A stretch of 64,000 nucleotides of DNA from Methanosarcina sp. 2.H.T.1A.6 (GTDB lineage Archaea > Halobacteriota > Methanosarcinia > Methanosarcinales > Methanosarcinaceae). Under the pieces are notes generated by a model that was not told the DNA's origin, did no database searches, and saw only the letters and a program-made list of their open reading frames with translations. The stretch covers positions 124,001 through 188,000 of the forward strand of contig NZ_JJOY01000005.1 in assembly GCF_000979455.1 (NCBI RefSeq), in the 5' to 3' direction. The translations under genes were made by a program, and so were the position numbers. Shown one piece after another: positions 33,096-42,281 of this stretch (positions are counted from its first letter, which is position 1; each line of letters opens with the position of its first letter).

Positions 33096-33992
33096 ATGAT
33101 TAAAAATCGGAAAACACTACTTCTTATCTCTGTTTTGCTGATCCCATTCTTATTGTTTAGTGGCTTTATTTTTATGCTAACCTATTACGACCAGGCTTTT
33201 TACTATTCAAATGGTGTTAATCTCGGCTCCCCCAAATATTATACTCATGCGGTTTCCAGTGCAAAGGGAGCCGGATACGATTACAGTGTGAATAACGGGC
33301 CCGGGGGAGTGAATCCCGGACTTATTGAAGGGCTTGATCCGAGGCTCGGTTCGGATTTTCGGGTAAACTCGATGGATCTTTACTATTCAAACTCTTCCTG
33401 GTTTTCAATATCTTTTTTGAATAATGGAGATTCAACCTTTTCCTTCTGGAATGAAGACCCCCTTGCAAAGTACAGACCGGAAGATCTCCCCAAGAGAGAA
33501 TGGGTGGTCAATAAATTCAAAATCATATATGGTATGAATGAAAAGGAAATTGAAGCGTATCTCCCGGCAGAGAACTGGGGGGTAAATGACATCTTTTTCG
33601 AGCAGGTAACCATAACAAGACATCCTGATATCGCAGCAATCCGCAGACATCTCTTAGAGGGATCTACCAGTTCGACTTTTGATGCGGAAAATTCGGCAGG
33701 GGAAGGTGGAAGTACAGAAACATTCTACAATGGCAGCGAAAAAATAGGGTCTATAAGCTATTTTGTTCAGGCTGCAGAAATAAGTTTTAAGGAAGGCTCA
33801 AGCACTTACACGGTCCATATTGACAGGCTGGGGGGTGTGCGTCTCTATATCTCTCTCAGATCAGATAGTTCAGGAAATAAAATTCCTGAAAAAGAGTACA
33901 GAGCCGTATTTAAAAGGATCTTCATAGACCTGGGGCTCCCTCCTGAAAAAGTCGATGAGGTTGAGTTCGAGTATGGCGAAGGTTTCTGGTGA
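33096..33992 (+). CDS. membrane-anchored exported protein of unknown function, 298 aa
   Basis: One N-terminal hydrophobic helix (residues 8-30, LLLISVLLIPFLLFSGFIF) followed by a large soluble outer domain rich in Tyr, Ser and Asn. No lipobox and no C-terminal anchor, so it is an uncleaved signal-anchor protein or a secreted one. I do not recognise the family. It follows the lipoprotein gene by 14 bases and is probably translated from the same mRNA. Position next to methyl-sulfide genes might hint at a surface function in that metabolism, but nothing in the sequence shows it. Confidence 0.7.
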   Translation: MIKNRKTLLLISVLLIPFLLFSGFIFMLTYYDQAFYYSNGVNLGSPKYYTHAVSSAKGAGYDYSVNNGPGGVNPGLIEGLDPRLGSDFRVNSMDLYYSNSSWFSISFLNNGDSTFSFWNEDPLAKYRPEDLPKREWVVNKFKIIYGMNEKEIEAYLPAENWGVNDIFFEQVTITRHPDIAAIRRHLLEGSTSSTFDAENSAGEGGSTETFYNGSEKIGSISYFVQAAEISFKEGSSTYTVHIDRLGGVRLYISLRSDSSGNKIPEKEYRAVFKRIFIDLGLPPEKVDEVEFEYGEGFW

Positions 33993-34215
33993 CAGGTATC
34001 TACAGTTTCCTTATTTTTCCCTTTTTTAATGGACTGAACGGATTTGTTAGTGAGAGCTTATTGACTGGAATTTGCAGATGGTTAAGTGGATCGAAAAGAG
34101 GAGGCTGGAGATAATGGGTCTCGATCCACATACATCATATTCCGGAATGTTGTATTTCCTTATGGAGTGTTTTATCTCTTCATGTGCTGTAGAGTTTAAT
34201 TTCCTGCTGAAGCTT

Positions 34216-35016
34216 TCAGGCTTTCTCAAATTCGATTTCTTTTATCTCCTTTGAATTTTTCATGTAATGCAAAAAGAGGGCTTCTCCCCATTTAAGGGCT
34301 GTTTTTTCCATACTCATCATTGCATGGTTGTGGTATATCCCGTTTCTATAGAAGAGGGAAAGAGCCAGAAAATGGTCTGTTACCACACTTGAGGCTACTT
34401 TTACAGGGCAGTCGCAGACGAAGATTTTTGCATTGTCTCTGTCCAGATATTCCCTGAGGGATGTGCTGTATTCCCTTCTCAGCCTTTCGAATACCGGCTT
34501 TGTGATTATCAGAGATACGTCAGTTCCTTTTTTCACCAGTTCAACATAGGTTGACTGGTAAGCAGGATTAAAATAAGAGGAAACTTCCATAACATGGGTT
34601 GACCTGGTTAGCTTTTCTTCGATTTTCTGGGGGATCTCATACATCCTGTCAAGGTCGGGTTCGATGAATTCGCAGTGCCCGAGGTCATCTATTCGGTCCA
34701 GAAGGGGGACAGGGATTGCGCTTATATTGTGGTTCTCCCAGTAATCCATATGCTCTGAAAACACGCCAAGGGTGTTCAGAAGAGGCCTCATTTTCTTAAC
34801 TACCACCTTTCCGATATCAGAAAGTTTGTAAAGGTCGTCCTCATGAATGATAAGCCCCTGGCTGATGAGGATCTTGATCTGGGTCATGATCGCACTTGAA
34901 GTCACATTGAGTATGTTTTTTATATCTTCAATGTTTCGGGGTTCCTCCATCAGCAGCAAAAGAAGGTCTTTCCTTTTGTCCGAAAGGAAAAGAGTGCCCA
35001 ATAGTTCCAGTTTCAT
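34216..35016 (-). CDS. methanogenesis regulatory protein (Msr/FilR1 family) paired with the sensor kinase
   Basis: 266 aa from ATG 35016 with GGAG eight bases upstream; the longer frame from 35046 has no RBS. N-terminal winged helix (LGTLFLSDKRKDLLLLLMEE, ILNVTSSAIMTQIKILISQG, LYKLSDIGKVVVKKM) and C-terminal FilR1/DUF1724-type domain (about 135-255). It is a paralog of the regulator at 26310 with the same plan. It starts 49 bases after the stop of the PAS/GAF kinase on the same strand, so kinase and regulator are likely made together; in M. acetivorans, kinases of this type are encoded near Msr regulators and mts genes. Targets are probably one or both Mts fusion genes. Confidence 0.87.
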   Translation of the reverse strand: MKLELLGTLFLSDKRKDLLLLLMEEPRNIEDIKNILNVTSSAIMTQIKILISQGLIIHEDDLYKLSDIGKVVVKKMRPLLNTLGVFSEHMDYWENHNISAIPVPLLDRIDDLGHCEFIEPDLDRMYEIPQKIEEKLTRSTHVMEVSSYFNPAYQSTYVELVKKGTDVSLIITKPVFERLRREYSTSLREYLDRDNAKIFVCDCPVKVASSVVTDHFLALSLFYRNGIYHNHAMMSMEKTALKWGEALFLHYMKNSKEIKEIEFEKA

Positions 35017-35065
35017 CGTAAATCTCCAGCCACTTAATTTGAACATTTTTCAACTTCAACTATAT

Positions 35066-37981
35066 TTAATTCACATTTCCGGTTTCAAAGTTCTTTTTCG
35101 GAAGCCTTACATGCATCGTGGTTCCCGAACCTTCCTCGCTTTCCACCCAGATTTCCCCTTCATGGGCATTGACAATGTTTTTACAGATATAGAACCCTGA
35201 TTCAAGTCCCTGGTACCTGCGGGTCATGGAATCGTCAACCTGGTATATCCTGTGGAAAAGGTGGGGGATCAGCCTTTTATGGATGCCTGTTCCGCTGTCT
35301 TTTACGGTTATGTGGATACTATCTTCTTCCTCTACGGCTTTTACTTCCAGCGTCCCACCATGAGGTGTGAACTTGATGGCATTGCCCATGAGGGTGGTGA
35401 ACAGGTCTGTCAGTTTCTGCTTATCGCCACGAATAGGTGGCAGGTATGGGGGAAGTTCCTTTTCGACCTTCAGTTCTTTTTCATCTATCAGGAGTACCAG
35501 GTTAAGGTAAACATCCGAGAGTATCTTCTTTATCTCTACTTCGGCAAAAGAGTACTCGATCTTTCCTGCCTGTTCAAGGCTCAGGTAGAGCAGGGAATCC
35601 ACCATATGTTTCAAACGCTCCGAACTGTTGATTACGGCGTCTATAGCTTTCTGCTGCTGGTCTTCGATAGTCTCCATTGTCTCGAAATCCATAAGGTCGC
35701 TGTAATCTACCTTTATCTGGGGAAGGCTTTCAGCCATAAATTCCGCTTTTATTCTGTTAAGGGACCTGAGTTCATCATTGGCTTTTGACAGGTCTTCAGA
35801 ATAGGATTTAAGGGCGTCCTCAAGCTGTTTTCTCTGGATAAGCTGCCACATGCCCTGCATGAGAAGGGTCAACTGGCGTAAGTCAGATTCATCATATGAA
35901 TCATCCTTATTTCCAACTCCTGCAACTGCAACTATCCTGTCCCCGTCAAAAACCGGTACGTTCATATGACGGGTAAGGTGAACATGGTCTTTCGGATATC
36001 CCTTTTTCAGGGAACTCGGAGCTGTATAATCATTGGTTATAATGGGCTTGCGCTGCCGGATTGCCTCTCCCCAGAGCCCGGTTGTTTTTACCGGGTAGAT
36101 AAAGCGCTTGTCTTCGATTGCACATTCTTCCATTGCGCTCTTTGACCAGGAATGCATGATCAGGGAGGTCTCATAGGCGTCCATAAAAGCGAGGTACCCG
36201 AGTTTGCTGCCTGTAAGCCTGACTGCCTCTTCGCGGGCAAAGTCTGTTATTTCTTTTAAGGAAGCTCCTGTCATCCGATTAAGTTTTACAAGGGCTTCAA
36301 GCCGGGATTCGTTAAGTTTCTGTGCAGCTTCGGCTTTTTTGCGCTCGGTAATGTCCCTGGCAACCGAGAGGATCGTTTTCTTTCCGTCGTAATCAATAAT
36401 TCTGGCGCTGACTTCAAGAGGGACAACTGTGCCGTCCTTGCAGATAGCTCCCGAGTTATATACCCTGGACCCCTCGCTCCGGATCTTTTTTAGATTTTCA
36501 CGGACCGAGTCCCAGTACTCGGCAGGAATGATTTCTTCGGCTTCCATTTTCAGGATCTCTTCCTTCTCGTATCCGAGCCGTTTTACCACTGCCTGGTTTA
36601 CGTCCATGTAATTTTTTCCTTCGGGCTCGCGGATGTACAGCTGGTCATTGATGTTGTTGAAGACGGTCCTGAATTTGTGTTCGGATTCTTTCAGGGTTTC
36701 TTCTGCCAGCTTATGCTCAACTGCAATGGCTGCCAGCTGGGCGTTTGTTTTCATAAAGTCCAGGTCTTCTTTTTCTGGCCTGTGCACTTCACTGTAGTAC
36801 ATGGAAATAACACCAAGGACTTCTCCGGAGGATGAGACTAAAGGCTCTGACCAGCAGGCTTTCAATCCAGCCTCAACTGCCAGATCCCTGTATTTAGTCC
36901 AGTAGGGGTGTTCCATTACATTATCTACGGTTACCCTTTTTCTCAAGAAGGCTGCGGTTCCGAAGGAAGCCGCTCCAAAACCAATCTCTATTCCGTCAGT
37001 CCTCTGCCTGTAAAACTCAGGAAGTCCCGGAGCAACGCAGTAAAAGAGATGCTTTTTCTCCCGGTCAAGTAGCATTACCGAGCATATAGAGCCTGGTCTG
37101 ATCTTTTCCATATTTTGAATAAGAAGGAGAAGCACTTCTTCGAGTGGAGCTCCTGAAGCCAGTTGCCCGAGCACCAGGTTCTGTCCTTTCACTATCTCTT
37201 CAGCAAGCTTGCGCTCGGTAATGTCCAGAACGATTCCCTGGTAATGGGTAATTTCTCCTTTTTCGTTCCTTTTGATGAGGGTCCTGTCATCTATGTATCG
37301 TACTTTTCCCGATTTTGTCAGGACCCGGTGCTCCTAGGTGCAGTCCTTATATCCTTCTCTGGAAAACTTTGCCACTTCGGCGCGGATTCTTTCACGGTCT
37401 TCAGGGTGTATCAGGTCTTCAAACTTTATTTTTCCAGAGGTGAAATCTTCAGTGGTGTATTCCAGCTTTGTGATATTTTCAGAGACAAATTCAACGGGCC
37501 AGCCCTCTTCTGGCTTACACAGAAATACAAACACGGGGCTGCTCTTGATGATGTTTTTTAATTCATTCTTCTTTTTCAGCGCCTTTTGCATCGACTCTTC
37601 GGCCTTTTTGCGCTGGGTAGCATCGCAGAGAGTGCCCTGGTAATGGCTAACTTTTCCGTCTTCGTCTCTCCGGATCAGGACCTTGACCTCAGCCCAGCGC
37701 GTTTCTCCCGAAGCTGTCACTATTCTGTATTCCTGTGTCAGCTCAGTGCATCCCTTTTCCGAGCATCCGGCAATCTCAGATTTTACCCTTTCAATATCCT
37801 CAGGATGGACAATGTCAAGATACCGGATATTTCCGGAGATGAAGTTTTCAACTGCGTAGCCGAACTGCCAGACGTTTTCCGTAATAAGTTCCACAGGCCA
37901 GTTCCCTGTTGATTTGCACAAAAAAATAACTATAGGGCTGCTATTTATAAGCGATTCCAGATTTATATCGAATTGTTTCAT
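35066..37981 (-). CDS. PAS-PAS-GAF-PAS-GAF sensor kinase with one in-frame UAG (candidate pyrrolysine codon)
   Basis: Reading through TAG at 37334-37336 gives 971 residues in one unbroken frame. Domains: PAS at about 5-125 and 125-250, GAF at 275-430, PAS at 430-550, GAF at 555-720, a HisKA-like helix pair at 735-805, and HATPase at 820-965. UAG is codon 216. The first PAS has ELTQEYRIVT, the second KDCT-UAG-EHRVLT; the Gln codon is CAG, so UAG replaces exactly that Gln. Without readthrough, a 215-residue fragment and a 708-residue protein from GTG 37192 would result. The expected phospho-accepting His is absent (FMAESLPQIKVDYSDL), and the G2 box is degenerate (QGLESGFYI). Cys620 in AMEECAIE sits in the second GAF, the domain where MsmS-type methyl-sulfide sensors of M. 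acetivorans hold heme through Cys. The alternative is a recent nonsense mutation. Confidence 0.8.
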
Positions 37982-38759
37982 CAATCCAATTCCTTCATTT
38001 TAATTTTATGGATTACCCATTTCCATGAACTATAGACTTGAAATGTTGACCTGTTCAGGGTTAAGGGAACAAACTCTACGTAAACCACTGGTTTTGAGCT
38101 ACTATAATGTTAAGGGTACGGGTATACCTGCAAAAGTGCTTTAAGGCGGGTTTCCACTTCCATGGCTGAGTGCCCTGAGAATTTTCTGTTTTGGGACTCA
38201 GGAGTTGCCTGTATTTAAAAAACTGAGTTCTTTTCAAATAAAATGGAAGTACTGGCTTATTTATCTTTTTATTCTTTTATTTTTTTTATTTTTCCTTTAT
38301 TCTTATATTAGCTTAAATTTCATTTCTTTTTATTTTCGATTTTTTTTCTCTACTTCTCTTGTAATTCTCTTCAGTCTTTGATCAACCGGGATATTATTTT
38401 AAAACATCAACAATGTAAAGATGGACTGCCTGATTTTTCTTTACAATAACTCTATTTTCAGTAAGAATCTCTGAACAGCCCTTCTTTCTTGAGAAAAGAC
38501 GTTTTCAGTTCCCGCAAAGGGAGTTTTATAAAAAGACGTATTTTTTTATAAACCCTGTTTTCTACACAAATTGTAGGTAATACCTTAAGCAATTCTATGT
38601 TTTTCTATGATTCATACTTAATCCTATATACTATACTTAGACGACAAAATCATGGTTTATTTCTTATTTTGAGCTTCGGTTTTCTGGATACATTTATATA
38701 TCTCCCTTGTCTATATAGATTCTGTACGATTCATTAGTAACTCCTCAGGGGGCTTATTT
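37982..38759. other. divergent region between the sensor kinase and phoU
   Basis: AT-rich, no supported gene. It contains the phoU TATA box (38694-38701) and, on the other side, the kinase start region with AAGGAATTGGATTG before the ATG. T-rich runs at 38270-38350 are unstructured. Confidence 0.5.
38694..38705 (+). promoter_or_regulatory. phoU TATA box, shared 12-mer with pstS
   Basis: TTTATATATCTC; the same 12 bases occur at 61403-61414 before pstS. Predicted transcription start near 38724. Confidence 0.5.
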
Positions 38760-39764
38760 ATTACCAAGGATAAACGAAAAGTCCAGTTTACCGGAAATTC
38801 TACCTATATAGTGTCCCTTCCCATTAAATGGGTCCGAGATATAGGGATTGAGGCCGGAGACACACTTACTCTTACACCCATGCCTAACAAAACCCTGCTG
38901 GTTTCTTCCAGTGTGGTTTCAAAAGAACATTCTGCCCTTAAGGCAACTATAGATTACCTTCACTCCGATAGTGCGGAAAACAACCTGAGAATCCTTATTT
39001 CACATTATCTGGTAGGTTATGACGTAATCAGGTTGACCACTAAAAAGGGTTTCAGCGCCTATGACCGCAAGTTTATAAAGGACTCTGTGCGCCAGAAACT
39101 TATAGGTCTGGAACTTGTGGAAGAATCTAGAAATGAGCTTGTCTTCCAGTGCCTCCTGAACTACAACGACCTTCCTCTAAGCCGTGTAATCAAAAACATG
39201 TATGGGCTTGTTCTTTCCATGCTTGAGGACTCCATGACCGCCCTTCGGGACCATAATGTGGAGATCGCAGAGGACGTCATCCAAAGAGATGATGATGTGG
39301 ACCGTTTCTACCTTCTCTCAGTCCGTCAGCTAAAGGCTTCAATTGAGGATATCGAACTTTCAGAAAAAATAGGAATCAGGCACCCGCGGGAATGTCTTGG
39401 GTACAGGCTTATTACCAAGAGCATAGAGCGTGTAGGAGATCATGCTGTCCGGATCGCCAGGAATGTACTTAAGATGGACTCCGGAATCAGTGCCGATGAC
39501 CCTATTTTCAAGATGGCTGAACTCTCCCAGAAAGTTTTTGAGAGCTCAATATATTCAATGCAGGAAGAAGACCTCCAGGCTATAAACAAAATCGTTGTTG
39601 AAGCCAAAAAAGTTTCCCAGTTTGGAGTTTCTCTTGAAACCAAAGGTGAAGACGGCTCTGGCAATATCGAGCTCAGCATGGTCCTCGAGAGCCTGCGGAG
39701 GGTTTCGGAATACAGCGCCGATATCGCAGAAGTTGCCCTCAATATGAATATAAAGCAGGTCTAA
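38760..39764 (+). CDS. phoU: AbrB-PhoU fusion phosphate regulator, apparently starting at ATT
   Basis: About 334 aa. The N-terminal AbrB/SpoVT-like DNA-binding domain (residues 1-55) needs the segment KDKRKVQFTGNSTYIVSLPIKW, which begins upstream of the first ordinary start (GTG 38811). No ATG, GTG or TTG lies in frame between the TATA box and that segment. ATT at 38760, seven bases after AGGGGG (38747-38752), fits best. Two PhoU helical domains follow (about 120-205 and 225-325). Such archaeal proteins act as phosphate-responsive regulators. The pst genes are 22 kb away, but phoU and pstS share a TATA region. The element at 39767 follows the stop directly. Confidence 0.82.
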   Translation: MTKDKRKVQFTGNSTYIVSLPIKWVRDIGIEAGDTLTLTPMPNKTLLVSSSVVSKEHSALKATIDYLHSDSAENNLRILISHYLVGYDVIRLTTKKGFSAYDRKFIKDSVRQKLIGLELVEESRNELVFQCLLNYNDLPLSRVIKNMYGLVLSMLEDSMTALRDHNVEIAEDVIQRDDDVDRFYLLSVRQLKASIEDIELSEKIGIRHPRECLGYRLITKSIERVGDHAVRIARNVLKMDSGISADDPIFKMAELSQKVFESSIYSMQEEDLQAINKIVVEAKKVSQFGVSLETKGEDGSGNIELSMVLESLRRVSEYSADIAEVALNMNIKQV

Positions 39765-39766
39765 AC

Positions 39767-39848
39767 CCCGAATTGCCGCCTGAATTGCCGCCCGAATTGC
39801 GATTCGGGAGCCCGCAGTCCTTTTCGCTGCGCTCAAGAGGACTAATTA
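39767..39848 (-). repeat. dispersed intergenic element, copy 2 (reverse orientation)
   Basis: Reverse complement reads TTAGTCCTCTTGAGCGCAGC, AAAAGGACTGCGGGCTCCCG and CGAATCGCAATTCGGG, then GCAATT-CGGG units. Almost identical to 7496-7557. It starts two bases after the phoU stop and can fold into two hairpins, so it may end the phoU transcript. Confidence 0.75.
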
Positions 39849-39896
39849 TGGGTAAATAACTTTTTTTCCTTTTTCCTTTTTCCTTTTTCTCTTTTT

Positions 39897-40622
39897 TCAT
39901 ACAACTGCCTTCCGGAACTGATATGTCCCGAGGAGAACCATGATTCCGGCTCCTGCTGCGAGTCCAAGTATTCCGTATACGGGGATCGTTCCTTCAAACA
40001 GCATTCTTGTGCTGTCTATGGCATAGCTGACAGGGTTGAGCTTTGCCATTGTCCTCAGCCAGGCAGGCATGACTTCGTAGGGCATAAGTGCACTGCTTGT
40101 GAAAAAGAGCGGCATGCTGATCATGCTGTTTACGGCTGCATAGCTGTCATGGTCATTTAAGTATAGGCCTATCATAGTTGAGAGCGCAGAGAAAAATACC
40201 GAAAACAGAAACAGGGTCAGATATATCAGAACTATATTTATCGGGTTCAGTACCCTTACCCCAAGGAGCGTAGCCATCAGGAGGATCACAGTTGCCTGCA
40301 GCAGGCCCCTTACGCTGATAAATAGGATTTTTCCGTACAGCAGGCTTTCACGCGGGGAGGGCATGGCGAGGAACTTATTCAAAAAGCCCAGTATTTTATC
40401 AAAAATCATAAGTGATCCTCCCTGCAGGGAGGAAAAGAGAGTCGTCATGACAAGGATTCCGGGGGTGATAAACTCAAGGTAGTTATCAGTAAATTTTGTG
40501 GGCAGGGCAAGCCCGACAAATACCAGCCAGGCTGCAGGCATTATAAGTGAAGAAATAACGGTAATCCTTCCTCTGAGCCATTTTACGAGGTCCCTTTCAA
40601 AATAGTAGAACACTGCTCTCAT
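39897..40622 (-). CDS. ABC-2 type transporter permease (DrrB-like)
   Basis: 241 aa with six predicted membrane helices and the ABC-2 pattern: a cytoplasmic N-terminus (FYYFERDLVKWLRGR), then VISSLIMPAAWLVFVGLAL, and near the end LNPVSYAIDSTRMLFEG. It forms an exporter with the ATPase encoded directly upstream (the genes overlap by one base). DrrAB-like pumps export lipophilic compounds or modify the envelope; the substrate is unknown. It is the last gene of a long operon that begins with the beta-propeller lipoproteins and CobN. Confidence 0.88.
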   Translation of the reverse strand: MRAVFYYFERDLVKWLRGRITVISSLIMPAAWLVFVGLALPTKFTDNYLEFITPGILVMTTLFSSLQGGSLMIFDKILGFLNKFLAMPSPRESLLYGKILFISVRGLLQATVILLMATLLGVRVLNPINIVLIYLTLFLFSVFFSALSTMIGLYLNDHDSYAAVNSMISMPLFFTSSALMPYEVMPAWLRTMAKLNPVSYAIDSTRMLFEGTIPVYGILGLAAGAGIMVLLGTYQFRKAVV

Positions 40623-41389
40623 TATCTCCGCCTCAGAAGGTTTCTAAACTGGGTTGAATTAAACCCTGCCTGGTCTTCAGGGGTTTTAACTTTCTCAAGA
40701 AAAACATCATTAAGGGAAGCATCTTCTCCTATGGAGTTTATCAGGTTTTCAGGAGAGCCAACAACTGCGATTCTGCCTTTGTCAATAATAGCAACCCTGT
40801 TGCAGTACTTTTCTGCCTCTTCAAGGTAATGAGTGGTCATGAATATGGTCATCCCTTCGGCTTTCAGCATCCTGATATGTTCCCAGATCTTCCTTCTACC
40901 GCTTATGTCCAGGCCAAGGGTGGGTTCGTCCAGGAAAAGGACTTCAGGCTCGTGCACAAGCGCCTGAGCAAGTTCCAGGCGCCTTCTCATTCCTCCCGAG
41001 TATGTTTTTACAAGGTCGCCGGCGCGGTCCGAAAGGGCCATCATTTCAAGCACTTCATCAACTTTTGAGTTTCGGTTCGGAATCCCATAGAGCTTTGCAA
41101 AAAGCATCACGTTTTCTCTACCTGTGAGCTTTCTGTCCACTGCCATGTCCTGGGGGACATAGCTTATCTTTGACCTTACTTTTTTTGAGTCCCTTACAAC
41201 ATCATACCCGCAGACTTTTGCAGTGCCGCTGCTTGGTTTTATCAGGGTTGTAAGCATCATGACTGTCGTACTTTTGCCTGCTCCGTTGGGGCCCAGGAGG
41301 CCAAAGATCTCGTTTCCCACATCGAGGTCGATATTATCGACAGCAAGCAGGTTTCCGAAGGATCTTGATAATTTTTTTATTTCTATCAC
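40622..41389 (-). CDS. ABC transporter ATPase (DrrA-like)
   Basis: 255 aa. Walker A GPNGAGKST near residue 37, Q-loop YVPQDMAVDRKLTGREN, signature YSGGMRRRLELAQALVHEP near 130, Walker B VLFLDEPTLGLD, H-loop TTHYLEEAE. This is the DrrA/CcmA subgroup that pairs with ABC-2 permeases. It overlaps the EcfT stop by four bases upstream and the permease start by one base downstream, so translation is probably coupled. The C-terminal ASLNDVFLEKV is typical of the group. Confidence 0.92.
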   Translation of the reverse strand: MIEIKKLSRSFGNLLAVDNIDLDVGNEIFGLLGPNGAGKSTTVMMLTTLIKPSSGTAKVCGYDVVRDSKKVRSKISYVPQDMAVDRKLTGRENVMLFAKLYGIPNRNSKVDEVLEMMALSDRAGDLVKTYSGGMRRRLELAQALVHEPEVLFLDEPTLGLDISGRRKIWEHIRMLKAEGMTIFMTTHYLEEAEKYCNRVAIIDKGRIAVVGSPENLINSIGEDASLNDVFLEKVKTPEDQAGFNSTQFRNLLRRR

Positions 41390-42279
41390 AGGTATCCCCT
41401 TGCAATCGCATAAACAGGCCTTAAACCTGAGGTATAATAAATTCCACTTGTGTACATATTGTAAAGAAGCTTTATGGTCACAATACTTATGGCAGCAAAA
41501 ATACAGACCGTGACCATTGCCTTATCAAGTTCCGAAAACTTCAGTTTTTTGAGGTATGTCCTGTCCGGATTTGCCCGGAAAGCCCGGCTCTGGATTGAAA
41601 CTGCAAGGGTGCCAGTCCTCCTTACACAGTTTGAGAGGGTCGGAGTCAGTATATTAAGGGACGTTTTTACGATCCCTGACCCGAACCTTTTCGGATTAAA
41701 ACCCCTGAGTCTCTGGACTGTTACTACAGTAACCACTTCAGTGATTATTATTGGCAGGAACCGGACTGCTGTTACCACCATAAAGGCCACGCTGTAAGGG
41801 ACCCTGAGCCCCACAAGTCCATTTAGCATATCCCTCGAGTCCGTGGTCCAGCACATCAACAGTCCAAGAGACAGGATTGAAGCCGACCTTAAACCCTGAA
41901 TTGCGCCGTGCCGGAGCCCTTCCTCATATACGAAAAGCCCTCCGTTTGTCAGCCAGCCCAGAACCGGAAAATCAGGGTCGAGTATGGTAAAAATCACGGT
42001 TCTTGGAAGCTGGGAATAAAAAAGAGCCTGAGAGTAGATAGTCCCCCAGATCAAAAGCACGAGTAGTAGAGTCAGGGTTTTGAGCTTTATTGCTGGCATC
42101 CTTGCAAGCGCAAATCCCGAAAGTACGATCAGAAACAACAAAAACATGGTTTTGGGATTGTCCAGGGTTACTGCGACAAAAGCAGTGGAGATCAGAACCA
42201 GTATCTTTGCCCTTGGGTCCATCCTGTGAATGATTGTGTCTTTAATCGTTGGTTCTGCAATTGATCTGGCACCTATCAT
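41386..42279 (-). CDS. ECF transporter transmembrane coupling protein (EcfT/CbiQ family)
   Basis: 297 aa. Four or five membrane helices in the first 130 residues, a long cytoplasmic region, and a last helix. The coupling motifs that touch the ATPases are recognisable as QRLRGFNPKRFG and AVSIQSRAFRANPDR (EcfT usually has two ARG-type motifs; the second here is SRA). It links the ATPase pair encoded upstream to a substrate-binding S component. The start ATG follows GAAGTGATAAT, which is also the core of the tandem repeat filling the upstream junction. Confidence 0.88.
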   Translation of the reverse strand: MIGARSIAEPTIKDTIIHRMDPRAKILVLISTAFVAVTLDNPKTMFLLFLIVLSGFALARMPAIKLKTLTLLLVLLIWGTIYSQALFYSQLPRTVIFTILDPDFPVLGWLTNGGLFVYEEGLRHGAIQGLRSASILSLGLLMCWTTDSRDMLNGLVGLRVPYSVAFMVVTAVRFLPIIITEVVTVVTVQRLRGFNPKRFGSGIVKTSLNILTPTLSNCVRRTGTLAVSIQSRAFRANPDRTYLKKLKFSELDKAMVTVCIFAAISIVTIKLLYNMYTSGIYYTSGLRPVYAIARGYL

Positions 42280-42281
42280 AT

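Noticed and set aside
37190-37336. Treating the kinase as two separate genes with a start at GTG 37192
   Set aside because: The sequence between TAG and GTG continues the PAS domain in the same frame (EHRVLTKSGKVRYIDD, then a PAC end), so it is coding; a separate start has no good RBS. Kept only as a possible truncated product.
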